A stretch of 14,792 bases of DNA, taken from positions 1 through 14,792 of the forward strand of contig CAKAQP010000034.1 of NCBI GenBank assembly GCA_916720285.1. The letters are read 5' to 3'. Below, in pieces: positions 7,613-14,483 of the stretch (the stretch's first letter is position 1; every line of letters starts with the position of its first letter). The translations under genes were made by a program, and so were the position numbers. Source of the stretch: an uncultured Lachnoanaerobaculum sp. Its GTDB lineage: Bacteria; Bacillota; Clostridia; Lachnospirales; Lachnospiraceae. The notes under the pieces were generated by a model that saw only the letters and a list, made by a program, of their open reading frames with translations, made no database searches and had not been told where the DNA came from.

Positions 7613-9439
7613 TTAAAATAACGCCTCAAATTCTTCAAAACCTATCTTTTCTTTCTCTATAAGAAGCTTTGCACATGACTCAAGCACATACTTTCTATTC
7701 AATATTATCTCTTTCGCCTTTTTGTAGCAGTCATTGATAATATTTCTGACTTCCTCATCAATCATACTTGCAGTCTCTTCGCTGTATCCCTTTGTCTGGC
7801 CGAAGTCTCTTCCTATAAAAATTTCATCTCCTTCATTGCCGTAATTTACAAGCCCTGCTCTCTCGTTCATACCGAACTCCATCACCATTGCCTTTGCAAC
7901 CTTTGTCGCCTGCTTTATATCTGAACTTGCACCTGTCGTAATGTCACCGAAGATGATCTCTTCCGCTATTCTTCCTCCAAGACTTACCATGATATCATTT
8001 AACATCTTGGATTTTGTATTAAACATCTGATCCTCATCCGGCAGAGGCATTGTATATCCTGCAGCACTTACACCTGTGGGTATAATTGAAATAGTATGTA
8101 CCGGTCCTACTCCTTCAAGTTCTCTGAAAAGTATGGCATGTCCGGCTTCATGATATGCTGTAATTGCCTTTTCCTTTTCACTTACTACTCTTGATTTCTT
8201 CTCCGTACCTATTCCTACTTTTATAAACGCTCTGTTTATATCATCTGCACAAATATAAGCCTTTCCTTCCCTTGCGGAAAGTATTGCCGACTCGTTCATA
8301 AGATTTTCAAGGTCCGCACCTGTAAATCCTGAAGTCTGTCTCGCCACTGAATGTAAGTCTACATCATCGCCTAAAGGCTTTGATGAAGCATGTATCTTCA
8401 ATATTGCTTCTCTGGCCGCCACATCAGGTCTGCCTACTGCAACTTTTCTGTCAAATCTTCCCGGTCGAAGGAGTGCCGGATCCAAAATGTCAACACGGTT
8501 TGTGGCCGCCATTACTATGATACCTTGATTTCCTCCAAAGCCATCCATCTCCACAAGGAGCTGATTTAGAGTCTGCTCTCTCTCATCGTGACTTCCGCCA
8601 AGTCCTGAGCCTCTTCTTCTACCGACCGCATCAATCTCATCAATAAAGATAATACATGGAGCATTTTTCTTGGCATCCTCAAAAAGATCTCTGACTCTGC
8701 TTGCGCCGACACCCACAAACATCTCCACAAAATCTGAACCTGATATTGTAAAGAAAGGTACTCCGGCTTCACCTGCCACCGCCTTGGCTAAAAGAGTTTT
8801 TCCGGTTCCCGGAGGTCCAACCAATATAATTCCCTTAGGAATTCTGGCACCAAGCCTTGTGTACTTGCCGGGGTCCTTTAAAAAGTCTACAACTTCAGCC
8901 AGTTCTTCCTTCTCTTCTTCAAGTCCTGCAACCTTTGAAAAGTTTATATTTGCCGTCTTTACGATTCTGGCTCTGCTCTTTCCGAAATTCATCATCTTAT
9001 TATTGCCGCCACCGCCGCCTGCCGCAATCTTTCCGTTCATATACATAACGAAAAACATTACCATAGCGGCCGCAAGTAATACCGGCAATATTGTATTTGT
9101 AAATACGCTCTCTCTCGGAACATCATCTAAGATATATGTTATATTCTTAGATTCCATTTTTTTGATGAACTCATTTACATCAGATATAAAATAATGAACT
9201 TCCGATTTTCCGTACTTCTCCTGATTCTTGAAGTAAATTATAGCCTCACCTGTAGGGGTTTGTGAATTCTGTCTTATCTCGATCAGTCCGATATTATTTT
9301 CTTCAATTACGCTGTTAAACTCAGCGGAGTTAAGTTTTGTAATACTAAGCTGATTTCCCATATTAAATATCAGCCATACTATAAGTGCCACAACAAACAG
9401 TAAGAAAAATATTCTTACCGGATTATCCGTTTTTTTCAT
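7613..9439 (-). CDS. ftsH: ATP-dependent zinc metalloprotease FtsH
   Basis: A membrane-anchored AAA+ protease (608 aa) that forms hexamers and degrades damaged membrane proteins and regulatory proteins. TM1 is about 10-27, followed by an extracytoplasmic domain (about 28-110), TM2 about 114-134, then a glycine-rich linker (140-145). The AAA module has Walker A 'GPPGTGKT' (208-215), pore loop 'FVG' (241-243), Walker B 'IIFIDEID' (263-270) and the second region of homology with Arg325 and Arg328. The protease domain has the zinc motif HEAGH (430-434, catalytic Glu431) and the third ligand Asp507 in 'SSDIKQAT'. The C-terminus is short and ends soon after the protease domain. The ATG overlaps the hpt stop (ATGA) with GGAG just upstream. 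Its position after tilS and hpt is conserved across Firmicutes. Confidence 0.98.
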   Translation of the reverse strand: MKKTDNPVRIFFLLFVVALIVWLIFNMGNQLSITKLNSAEFNSVIEENNIGLIEIRQNSQTPTGEAIIYFKNQEKYGKSEVHYFISDVNEFIKKMESKNITYILDDVPRESVFTNTILPVLLAAAMVMFFVMYMNGKIAAGGGGGNNKMMNFGKSRARIVKTANINFSKVAGLEEEKEELAEVVDFLKDPGKYTRLGARIPKGIILVGPPGTGKTLLAKAVAGEAGVPFFTISGSDFVEMFVGVGASRVRDLFEDAKKNAPCIIFIDEIDAVGRRRGSGLGGSHDEREQTLNQLLVEMDGFGGNQGIIVMAATNRVDILDPALLRPGRFDRKVAVGRPDVAAREAILKIHASSKPLGDDVDLHSVARQTSGFTGADLENLMNESAILSAREGKAYICADDINRAFIKVGIGTEKKSRVVSEKEKAITAYHEAGHAILFRELEGVGPVHTISIIPTGVSAAGYTMPLPDEDQMFNTKSKMLNDIMVSLGGRIAEEIIFGDITTGASSDIKQATKVAKAMVMEFGMNERAGLVNYGNEGDEIFIGRDFGQTKGYSEETASMIDEEVRNIINDCYKKAKEIILNRKYVLESCAKLLIEKEKIGFEEFEALF

Positions 9440-9978
9440 TTTTCTCCAATCTGGTCCGAAAGTTCCATAACCCCGATGTATGGAAGATTTCTATATCTCT
9501 GGTCGTAATCAAGTCCGTATCCCACCACAAACTTGTCCTCTATTTCAAAGCAAACATAGTCTACATTAACATCCTTTTCTCTTCTGGAAGGCTTGTCTAA
9601 AAGAGTACAAAGCCTTATTGACTTCGGCCCTCTCTTTTCCAATATATCAAGAAGATATGACAAAGTATTACCCGAATCAATGATATCTTCTACCACAAGT
9701 ACATCCTTACCCGCTATACTGTCGTCCAGATCCTTTATTATCTTTACAACACCTGAGCTTGTAGTTTCAGCACCGTAGCTTGAAACACTCATGAAATCAA
9801 GTCTTACATTCAAATCAAGTCTCTTGGCAAGGTCACACATAAACATGACTCCACCTTTTAACACACATATAAGTATCAAGTCTTTGCCCTTGTAATCCGC
9901 ATTGATTCTTCCTGCAATCTCCAGAATCCTTTTACTTATCTCCTCTTCCGATATCAGTACTTCAACCTTTTCTTTCAT
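9436..9978 (-). CDS. hpt: Hypoxanthine phosphoribosyltransferase
   Basis: A purine-salvage enzyme (180 aa, standard length) that joins hypoxanthine, and usually guanine, to PRPP to give IMP or GMP in the cytosol. The PRPP-binding loop '[13 protein letters not shown]' is at 93-105, with acidic residues Glu97 and Asp98 and the likely catalytic Asp101. The pyrophosphate loop 'LKGG' is at 40-43, the flexible-loop 'SSYG' at 66-69, and the base-recognition segment 'KFVVGYGLD' at 149-157. The ATG has a ribosome site (TAGGAGA) that lies inside the end of tilS; the two genes are one base apart (TAATATG). Its stop overlaps ftsH. In Bacillus the corresponding gene (hprT) sits at the same place between tilS and ftsH. 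Confidence 0.97.
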   Translation of the reverse strand: MKEKVEVLISEEEISKRILEIAGRINADYKGKDLILICVLKGGVMFMCDLAKRLDLNVRLDFMSVSSYGAETTSSGVVKIIKDLDDSIAGKDVLVVEDIIDSGNTLSYLLDILEKRGPKSIRLCTLLDKPSRREKDVNVDYVCFEIEDKFVVGYGLDYDQRYRNLPYIGVMELSDQIGEK

Positions 9979-9979
9979 A

Positions 9980-11476
9980 TTATCTCCTACTTACTTCTAT
10001 TTCTAAAATATTTTTTGTGTTTTCATCTATTCTGTAGAGTTCTCCAGTTCTGTCAAGCCCGGCTTCCTCTCCAAAAATATTGCTCTCTCTAAATATCCAA
10101 AGTATCTCAAAGTCCATCGCAACAACTACATATTCCCCTCTGATATTTAAAGGTATCTTATCATCCGTGAAAAGTTTTTTGACAGCCTTTCTACCGGATT
10201 TTATATGTATAAAATCTCCGCTTTCACATCCTCTGACTACAATATTTTCCTCTATGATTTTTATCATATAATCTTTATTAATAATACTGTTTATACATAT
10301 AGATTTTCTATTATATTTTACTATATTTTCAAGGACTTTGTCAAAATCAAGCCACCTGACATTACCGGCTTTCGGAATATCCTTAATATTGAAATTATCC
10401 AAAATCTTGTAGTTTATTTCAGGTAATAGATATTTATTATTATTCGTATCTTTTTTATCTTCAATTGTAAATCTGATATTTCCATATTCATTGTAGACTT
10501 TTATTCCGTATTTTAAATCAAGTTTTTTTCCGTTTTCCGATTTTGCCAGGTTCCATATATCCTCTATATGCACCATACCGATATCTTTTATTCCAAGCTC
10601 TTTACTCTTTAATACCTTTCTTAAAGTATACCTGATAATATATGTACTTATAATATGAGGTTCATTAAGTAAGGCCTCTTTGTCTAATAAAAATTCATCT
10701 TCACCTTTGATTTTTAAATTCTTTTCACAAAATTTTATAGCCGAATTTTCAAAAAACTCATCGGCCTCAGCCGCAATTTTAGAGGACTTATAAAAATTAT
10801 TGATCACATTACCGTTAACATTCTTTTCAAGTATCGGAAAGACCTCATTCCTTAAAATATTTCTTGTATAATCATTTTCCAGATTTGTACTGTCCGTCAT
10901 ATAATATATGCTGTTTCTTTTAAGATAGTCCTCTATTTCATCCCTTGAAAACGCCAGTAAAGGTCTTATAATATTTTTATTTCTTACCAAAATACCCTTT
11001 AACCCCGATACTCCGCTACCCCTTGACAGATTGTGAAGTACGGTCTCCGCATTGTCATTTTTATTATGAGCCACTGCAACTTTGATTTTGTTAAAATCCA
11101 AGTTCTCCTTTATTGCTATATCTTTTGATACACTTTCAAAAGACTCATATCTCATTTTCCTTCCGGCTTCTTCTTCACTTAGTTTAAGATCTTTTGCAAT
11201 CCTCGGTATGTCATAGTGAAAGCTGAAAAAACAAATATCAAGTTTTTCACAAAATTTCTTTACATAATTTTCATCACGACTTGCCTCTTCACCTCTTATA
11301 CCATGATTTATATGTACGACAAAAAGCCTTATTTCTAAGGCTTTTTGTATACGACTCAATGTATGCAGCAGGCATATGGAATCCGCACCTCCGCTTACAC
11401 CAAGTACTATTCTATCTTTTTTTTCGATCAGATTATTATCCTCTATGAAATGACTAAACGTATCTATATCTAACAT
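9980..11476 (-). CDS. tilS: tRNA(Ile)-lysidine synthetase TilS
   Basis: An essential tRNA-modifying enzyme that attaches lysine to the C34 wobble base of the CAU-anticodon tRNA-Ile, so that it reads AUA and is charged with Ile. This AT-rich genome uses ATA often, which fits the need. The N-terminal PP-loop ATPase (about 20-215) has the signature SGGADS (28-33), 'HINHGIRGEEAS' (55-66), 'DNAETVLHNLSRGSG' (141-155) and 'DSTNLENDYTRN' (195-206). A poorly conserved, charged middle region (about 230-400) precedes a TilS C-terminal domain (about 410-465: 'RGCESGD...KKLFTDDKIP...R'). At 498 aa it is a full-length, long-form enzyme. The ATG is one base after the divIC-like stop (TAATATG), and the stop is one base before hpt. 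Confidence 0.95.
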   Translation of the reverse strand: MLDIDTFSHFIEDNNLIEKKDRIVLGVSGGADSICLLHTLSRIQKALEIRLFVVHINHGIRGEEASRDENYVKKFCEKLDICFFSFHYDIPRIAKDLKLSEEEAGRKMRYESFESVSKDIAIKENLDFNKIKVAVAHNKNDNAETVLHNLSRGSGVSGLKGILVRNKNIIRPLLAFSRDEIEDYLKRNSIYYMTDSTNLENDYTRNILRNEVFPILEKNVNGNVINNFYKSSKIAAEADEFFENSAIKFCEKNLKIKGEDEFLLDKEALLNEPHIISTYIIRYTLRKVLKSKELGIKDIGMVHIEDIWNLAKSENGKKLDLKYGIKVYNEYGNIRFTIEDKKDTNNNKYLLPEINYKILDNFNIKDIPKAGNVRWLDFDKVLENIVKYNRKSICINSIINKDYMIKIIEENIVVRGCESGDFIHIKSGRKAVKKLFTDDKIPLNIRGEYVVVAMDFEILWIFRESNIFGEEAGLDRTGELYRIDENTKNILEIEVSRR

Positions 11477-11477
11477 A

Positions 11478-11786
11478 TTATTTTTCTGCCTTTATAGCAA
11501 TCTCATCAGGAAAAACAAGTCCCAGTTTTTCTCTTGCCATTTCTATTATATAACTGTCGGTTTGAACATATTTTCTTTGTTCTTCAAGTTTCTTTGATCT
11601 TTCGTCTTCACTCTCAAGTTCTTCAATTACTTTTTGATTGTAGGACTCTCTTTTTACCAATTCCTGCTTTATACTGTTTACCTTTACTCCGAGAATAATC
11701 GCTACAGATAAAACTACTCCGGTGACAAAAATTATCGCAAATTTATTTTCCGATATTGCGCCGGCTTTCTTTCTTTTTCTCGCCAT
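11478..11786 (-). CDS. divIC: Septum formation initiator, DivIC/FtsB family
   Basis: A small bitopic division protein (102 aa). A basic cytoplasmic N-terminus (MARKRKK) is followed by one transmembrane helix (about 16-36) and a charged extracytoplasmic coiled coil (about 37-75). The family-typical end 'YIIEMAREKLGLVFPDEI' lies at 79-96. DivIC/FtsB proteins pair with FtsL and bridge to the FtsQ/DivIB and FtsW-FtsI machinery at the septum. The ATG at 11786 has a textbook ribosome site (AAAGGAG, 8-base spacing). It is the first gene of a closely packed run through tilS, hpt and ftsH, an order that supports the DivIC assignment; FtsL-type proteins are similar in size, but the genomic place argues against that. 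Confidence 0.88.
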   Translation of the reverse strand: MARKRKKAGAISENKFAIIFVTGVVLSVAIILGVKVNSIKQELVKRESYNQKVIEELESEDERSKKLEEQRKYVQTDSYIIEMAREKLGLVFPDEIAIKAEK

Positions 11787-11857
11787 AAAAACACTCCTTT
11801 TAAATTCCGGTGTCGGCTTTATTTAAAAACTGACATATTTTTAAGCGGCTACTGACT
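11787..11857 (-). other. Intergenic spacer between asnA and divIC
   Basis: A 71-base spacer holding the divIC ribosome site (AAAGGAG near 11800-11794) and an all-A/T inverted repeat (TTAAAAA, 8-base loop, TTTTTAA, 11844-11823 on the minus strand). The repeat lacks any G/C stem, so I do not regard it as a terminator. A 5-base direct repeat GTCAG also occurs. With no terminator visible, read-through from asnA into divIC is likely. Confidence 0.5.
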
Positions 11858-12865
11858 TTATAATAGTATCATTCTATTCTTTTTGCAAGCCTCAATCATA
11901 TCGGCAGGCCATACACTTGACTGAACTTCTCCGACATGTGCTTTGTTAAGTAAAAGCATACAAAGTCTGCTCTGTCCTATACCTCCACCTATTGTATATG
12001 GTAATTCTCCTGCCAAAAGAGACTTGTGGAAAGGTAAACTTTTTCTGTCAAGTGCATTTGCGGACTTTAACTGAGCTTCCATTGCCGCTTCATCCACTCT
12101 GATACCCATACTTGATATCTCCAATGCACAATTTAAATTCTCAAACCAGAATAGAATATCGCCGTTTAACTCCCAGTCATCATAGTCAGGTGCTCTGCCG
12201 TCATGAGGCTTTCCATCACCTAAAGCACCACCGATTTTCTCCACAAAAACACAGCCATGTTCTTTAGTGATAATATTTTCTCTCTCCTTCGGAGTCTTAT
12301 CAGGATATCTTTGTCTAAGTTCTTCTGATGTGATAAAGAATATATCATCCGGCAAATGATTCACGGCCTCAGGATATTTATACCACACCTCATGCTCCAT
12401 ATGCTTGATCACTTTAAAAATGGTTCTTACCGTTTCTTCCAAAACTTCAACAGTTCTGTCTTCTTTTCTTATTACCTTTTCCCAGTCCCATTGATCCACA
12501 TAGCATGAGTGAAGATTATCAAGTTCCTCATCTCTTCTTATGGCATTCATATTTGTGTAAAGGCCCTCGCCCGGCGCAAAATTATACTCACCAAGAGCCA
12601 TTCTCTTCCACTTCGCAAGTGATTGAACAACTTCATACTCCTCATTAGGGACTCCAAGTATATCAAATGCTACAGGACGCTCCACTCCGTTTAAGTTATC
12701 ATTCAACCCGCTTGACTTTGATACAAATAAAGGGGCTGAAACCCTCTCCAGATTCATTTCTTTTCCGAATTCTTTTTGAAATGTATCTCTGATATATTTT
12801 ATCGCTTCCTGCGTCTGCCTTACGCTTAATACGGGATCATAACCCTTTGGTAAAATCAATGCCAT
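11858..12865 (-). CDS. asnA: Aspartate-ammonia ligase (asparagine synthetase A)
   Basis: An ammonia-dependent enzyme that makes asparagine from aspartate with ATP going to AMP and pyrophosphate; cytosolic, structurally related to class II aspartyl/asparaginyl-tRNA synthetases. At 335 aa it is close to the E. coli protein (330 aa). Recognisable segments are '[14 protein letters not shown]' (52-65), 'LAKWKR' (83-88), 'YVDQWDWE' (122-129, containing the Asp/Gln substrate-binding positions), '[10 protein letters not shown]' (222-231) and the motif-3-like '[14 protein letters not shown]' (293-306) with the ATP-binding Arg300. The start is the ATG at 12865, six bases after a perfect GGAGG. The frame also extends to a TTG at 12871, but that codon lies directly against the ribosome site. 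A promoter upstream leaves a leader of only about 36 bases, so no T-box is possible there. Confidence 0.96.
   Translation of the reverse strand: MALILPKGYDPVLSVRQTQEAIKYIRDTFQKEFGKEMNLERVSAPLFVSKSSGLNDNLNGVERPVAFDILGVPNEEYEVVQSLAKWKRMALGEYNFAPGEGLYTNMNAIRRDEELDNLHSCYVDQWDWEKVIRKEDRTVEVLEETVRTIFKVIKHMEHEVWYKYPEAVNHLPDDIFFITSEELRQRYPDKTPKERENIITKEHGCVFVEKIGGALGDGKPHDGRAPDYDDWELNGDILFWFENLNCALEISSMGIRVDEAAMEAQLKSANALDRKSLPFHKSLLAGELPYTIGGGIGQSRLCMLLLNKAHVGEVQSSVWPADMIEACKKNRMILL
11860..11888 (-). promoter_or_regulatory. Possible internal sigma-A promoter at the 3' end of asnA
   Basis: On the minus strand TTGCAA (11888-11883) is followed after exactly 17 bases by TATTAT (11865-11860), matching 4 of 6 and 5 of 6 consensus positions. 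A start near 11853 would give a leader of about 65 bases to the divIC ATG. It could let the divIC-tilS-hpt-ftsH run be expressed independently of asnA. AT-rich sequence yields such matches by chance, so this is tentative. Confidence 0.35.
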
Positions 12866-12871
12866 AAACAA

Positions 12872-12876
12872 CCTCC
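12872..12876 (-). promoter_or_regulatory. Ribosome binding site that fixes the asnA start
   Basis: GGAGG on the minus strand lies six bases before the ATG at 12865. The alternative TTG at 12871 directly abuts it, leaving no spacing. This decides for the shorter, 335-residue protein. Confidence 0.85.
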
Positions 12877-12907
12877 GATATATAAATTCATACTCTTTAA
12901 AGGAATT

Positions 12908-12936
12908 ATGATAGCACTAAGTACCGCAATATACAA
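12908..12936 (-). promoter_or_regulatory. Extended -10 promoter for asnA
   Basis: On the minus strand -35 TTGTAT (12936-12931) and -10 TATCAT (12913-12908) are separated by 17 bases. The -10 is preceded by TGC, forming an extended -10 element. The expected start is near 12901, about 36 bases before the ATG. It lies just downstream of the hsp20 terminator, where a promoter is needed. No riboswitch or attenuator fits in the leader. Confidence 0.6.
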
Positions 12937-12960
12937 GAGATAATGCCATAACTTAATAAA

Positions 12961-12997
12961 AAAGACAAAAGAAAAAGACTGCCTTTTACAGCAGTCT
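12961..12997 (-). terminator. Rho-independent terminator of hsp20
   Basis: Minus-strand hairpin AGACTGCT, loop GTAAAA, GGCAGTCT (12997-12976; one G-T wobble at the loop end), followed by a T-rich tail (TTTTCTTTTG). It starts 6 bases after the hsp20 stop codon and separates the heat-shock gene from asnA. Confidence 0.88.
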
Positions 12998-13003
12998 CAA
13001 AAA

Positions 13004-13426
13004 TTATTCAATTGCAATTGTTTTCGGCTCCTGTGGGAGTCTCTCTTTTTCTTTTGGCAAAGTGAGTTTTAAAATACCGTTGTTGTATGAAGCCTTGATA
13101 TCTTCCTCAGTTATCGCATCTCCTACAAAGAAACTTCTCTGACATGAACCGAATCTTCTCTCTCTGCGGATGTATTTATCCTGTTCATCCTTTTCATCTT
13201 TATTTTCCTCATGCTTTGCACTGATTGTAAGGTATCCGTCCTTTAAGCTTACACTTATATCTTCCTTATTAAATCCGGGAATCTCTACACTCAGCTCATA
13301 GTTTCCTTCGACTTCCTTTACATCTGTCTTCATGCTTGGAGCCTCAAATTTTCTAAAATCTCTTCCAAAAAAATCATTATTAAAAAAATCATCAAACAAA
13401 TTATAACTTCTTCCAGGTAATAACAT
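13004..13426 (-). CDS. Hsp20/alpha-crystallin small heat-shock protein
   Basis: An ATP-independent cytosolic holdase chaperone (140 aa, normal for the family) that binds unfolding proteins during heat or other stress. The N-terminal arm (1-31) is rich in Phe, Asn and Asp (FDDFFNNDFFGRDF). The alpha-crystallin domain runs about 32-127 and includes 'VEIPGF' (47-52) and the signature 'NNGILKLTLPK' (115-125). The C-terminal I-X-I motif (IAI, 137-139), used for oligomer assembly, is intact. The ATG at 13426 has an AAGGAG ribosome site about 8 bases upstream. It is a one-gene unit with its own CIRCE-controlled promoter and its own terminator, so HrcA is the likely repressor. Bacillus calls similar genes hsp18/yocM, and Clostridium hsp18; I do not assign a symbol. 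Confidence 0.95.
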   Translation of the reverse strand: MLLPGRSYNLFDDFFNNDFFGRDFRKFEAPSMKTDVKEVEGNYELSVEIPGFNKEDISVSLKDGYLTISAKHEENKDEKDEQDKYIRRERRFGSCQRSFFVGDAITEEDIKASYNNGILKLTLPKEKERLPQEPKTIAIE

Positions 13427-13508
13427 ATCTATATCTCCTTCTATATATTCATTATTATTTACAAATAAAACTTTGTAAAGATATTGTTATCTATGTCTTA
13501 TTTGTTAT
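13427..13508 (-). promoter_or_regulatory. AU-rich leader of hsp20 with inverted repeats
   Basis: The predicted transcript has a leader of about 80 nt. An 8-base perfect inverted repeat, ACAAATAA (13505-13498) with TTATTTGT (13468-13461), encloses about 29 bases. Inside it, AUAUCUUU (13484-13477) can pair with GGAGAUAU (13438-13431), the ribosome site, through six Watson-Crick and two G-U pairs. The two pairings compete or nest poorly, and both are AU-rich. A heat-melting structure is possible but unproven. Confidence 0.35.
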
Positions 13509-13514
13509 ATGCAT

Positions 13515-13543
13515 ACTATAACACTAATTATTAGCACTGTCAA
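13515..13543 (-). promoter_or_regulatory. Sigma-A promoter of hsp20
   Basis: On the minus strand a perfect -35 TTGACA (13543-13538) and -10 TATAGT (13520-13515) are 17 bases apart, with a TGT before the -10 giving an extended element. The start is expected near 13508. The -35 lies inside the CIRCE element, so repressor binding would block RNA polymerase. Confidence 0.88.
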
Positions 13544-13557
13544 TAGTTGAGTGCTAA
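13531..13557 (-). promoter_or_regulatory. CIRCE operator (HrcA binding site)
   Basis: The minus strand reads TTAGCACTC, nine bases, CAGTGCTAA. The consensus is TTAGCACTC-N9-GAGTGCTAA, so 17 of 18 arm positions match and the spacer is exactly nine. The one change (G to C at the inner end of the right arm) creates the C of the -35 TTGACA. CIRCE is the inverted repeat bound by the heat-shock repressor HrcA, classically before groE and dnaK. Confidence 0.95.
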
Positions 13558-13581
13558 TTTTTTAAAAATTTTTTTATGCTG

Positions 13582-13609
13582 AAAAAACCGGCTCTTATTA
13601 TGAGCCGGT
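13582..13609 (-). terminator. Rho-independent terminator after the PEP-hydrolase-family gene
   Basis: Minus-strand perfect 8-base stem ACCGGCTC / GAGCCGGT (13609-13602 with 13594-13587), 7-base loop ATAATAA, followed at once by a run of T. It lies 18 bases after the stop codon and isolates the hsp20 promoter from upstream transcription. Confidence 0.95.
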
Positions 13610-13627
13610 CAAATTTATCTCAATATA

Positions 13628-14458
13628 TTATTTCTGTATCGCCTTAAATGCCTCTGTTTGTGATGTCATACCTCTCTCTGATGCCAATCTCTCTATAGAA
13701 GAAGCTCCAAAGAAACCGTCAATTTCAGGAACATGCTTTATTACATATGCCGCATCCTCAGGGTCCGCGATAGGACCACCATGACAAATTACCATTATCT
13801 CAGGATTAACCTCACGACCTGCTTTAATAATCTCACGAATCTTTTCACAGCAATCGTCAAGCGTTAAAGCAGTTTCAGCTCCGATTGATCCCTTTGTTGT
13901 GAGTCCCATATGTGCAACTAAAATATCTGCACCTGCCTCTGCCATAGCCTTTGCCTGCTCAGGGTCAAAAACATAAGGGCATGTTAACATATCAAGCTTA
14001 TGTGCTTCTCTAATCATTTCTACTTCAAGTCCGTATCCCATTCCTGTTTCCTCAAGATTTGCACGGAACTTTCCGTCTATTAATCCTACTGTTGGGAAGT
14101 TTTGTACACCGTTAAACCCTTGATCCTTTAATTGCTTTAAGAAAAGATCCATTACACGGAACGGATCGGTTCCGCAAACACCTGCAAGAACAGGAGTGTT
14201 CTTTACTATAGGAAGTACTTCAGCACCCATTTCCTGCACAATTTTATTTGCATCACCATAAGCCAATAATCCTGATAAAGATCCTCTGCCTGCCATTCTG
14301 AAACGTCCTGAGTTATAGATAATCAGCATATCTGCTCCGCCTTTTTCGCTACACTTTGCTGTAATACCTGTTCCGGCACCAACACCTACAAGGATCTTTC
14401 CGGCTGCCACCTCAGATTTAAACTTGTCCATAATTTCTTTTCTTGATTGTCTGTTCAT
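13628..14458 (-). CDS. Phosphoenolpyruvate-hydrolase-family TIM-barrel protein (Tm-1 C-terminal-domain-like)
   Basis: A predicted cytosolic TIM-barrel protein (276 aa) of the family named 'PEP hydrolase' (PF09370). The family name does not prove the reaction here. Features are an N-terminal '[15 protein letters not shown]' strand and loop (22-36), '[21 protein letters not shown]' split around residues 40-60, '[10 protein letters not shown]' (92-101), '[13 protein letters not shown]' (117-129), 'GYGLEVEMI' (141-149), '[16 protein letters not shown]' (179-194), and 'ICHGGPI' (224-230). The glycine- and histidine-rich strand ends are typical of a barrel active site. The ATG has an AAAGGAG site. 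The gene lies 25 bases after a Tm-1-like/UPF0261 gene and ends in a strong terminator. In the plant protein Tm-1 and many fungal homologues the two domains are fused, which argues that these two gene products work together. Confidence 0.9.
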   Translation of the reverse strand: MNRQSRKEIMDKFKSEVAAGKILVGVGAGTGITAKCSEKGGADMLIIYNSGRFRMAGRGSLSGLLAYGDANKIVQEMGAEVLPIVKNTPVLAGVCGTDPFRVMDLFLKQLKDQGFNGVQNFPTVGLIDGKFRANLEETGMGYGLEVEMIREAHKLDMLTCPYVFDPEQAKAMAEAGADILVAHMGLTTKGSIGAETALTLDDCCEKIREIIKAGREVNPEIMVICHGGPIADPEDAAYVIKHVPEIDGFFGASSIERLASERGMTSQTEAFKAIQK

Positions 14459-14483
14459 TTTATTTCTCCTTTAATTATATATT

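Noticed and set aside
8670..9194. A 174-codon open frame on the plus strand opposite ftsH
   Set aside because: It mirrors the AAA domain of FtsH; the proline- and serine-rich translation is typical antisense shadow sequence.
11823..11844. Inverted repeat TTAAAAA / TTTTTAA between asnA and divIC
   Set aside because: The stem contains only A and T, has no following T-run beyond the stem itself, and is expected by chance in AT-rich spacer; not called a terminator or operator.
12866..12871. TTG start for asnA two codons upstream
   Set aside because: It directly abuts the GGAGG ribosome site, which is correctly spaced only for the ATG at 12865.
14459..14483. TATAAT-like sequence between the Tm-1-like and TIM-barrel genes
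   Set aside because: No -35 element at acceptable distance was found; A/T-rich spacer explains the match, and the two genes look co-transcribed.
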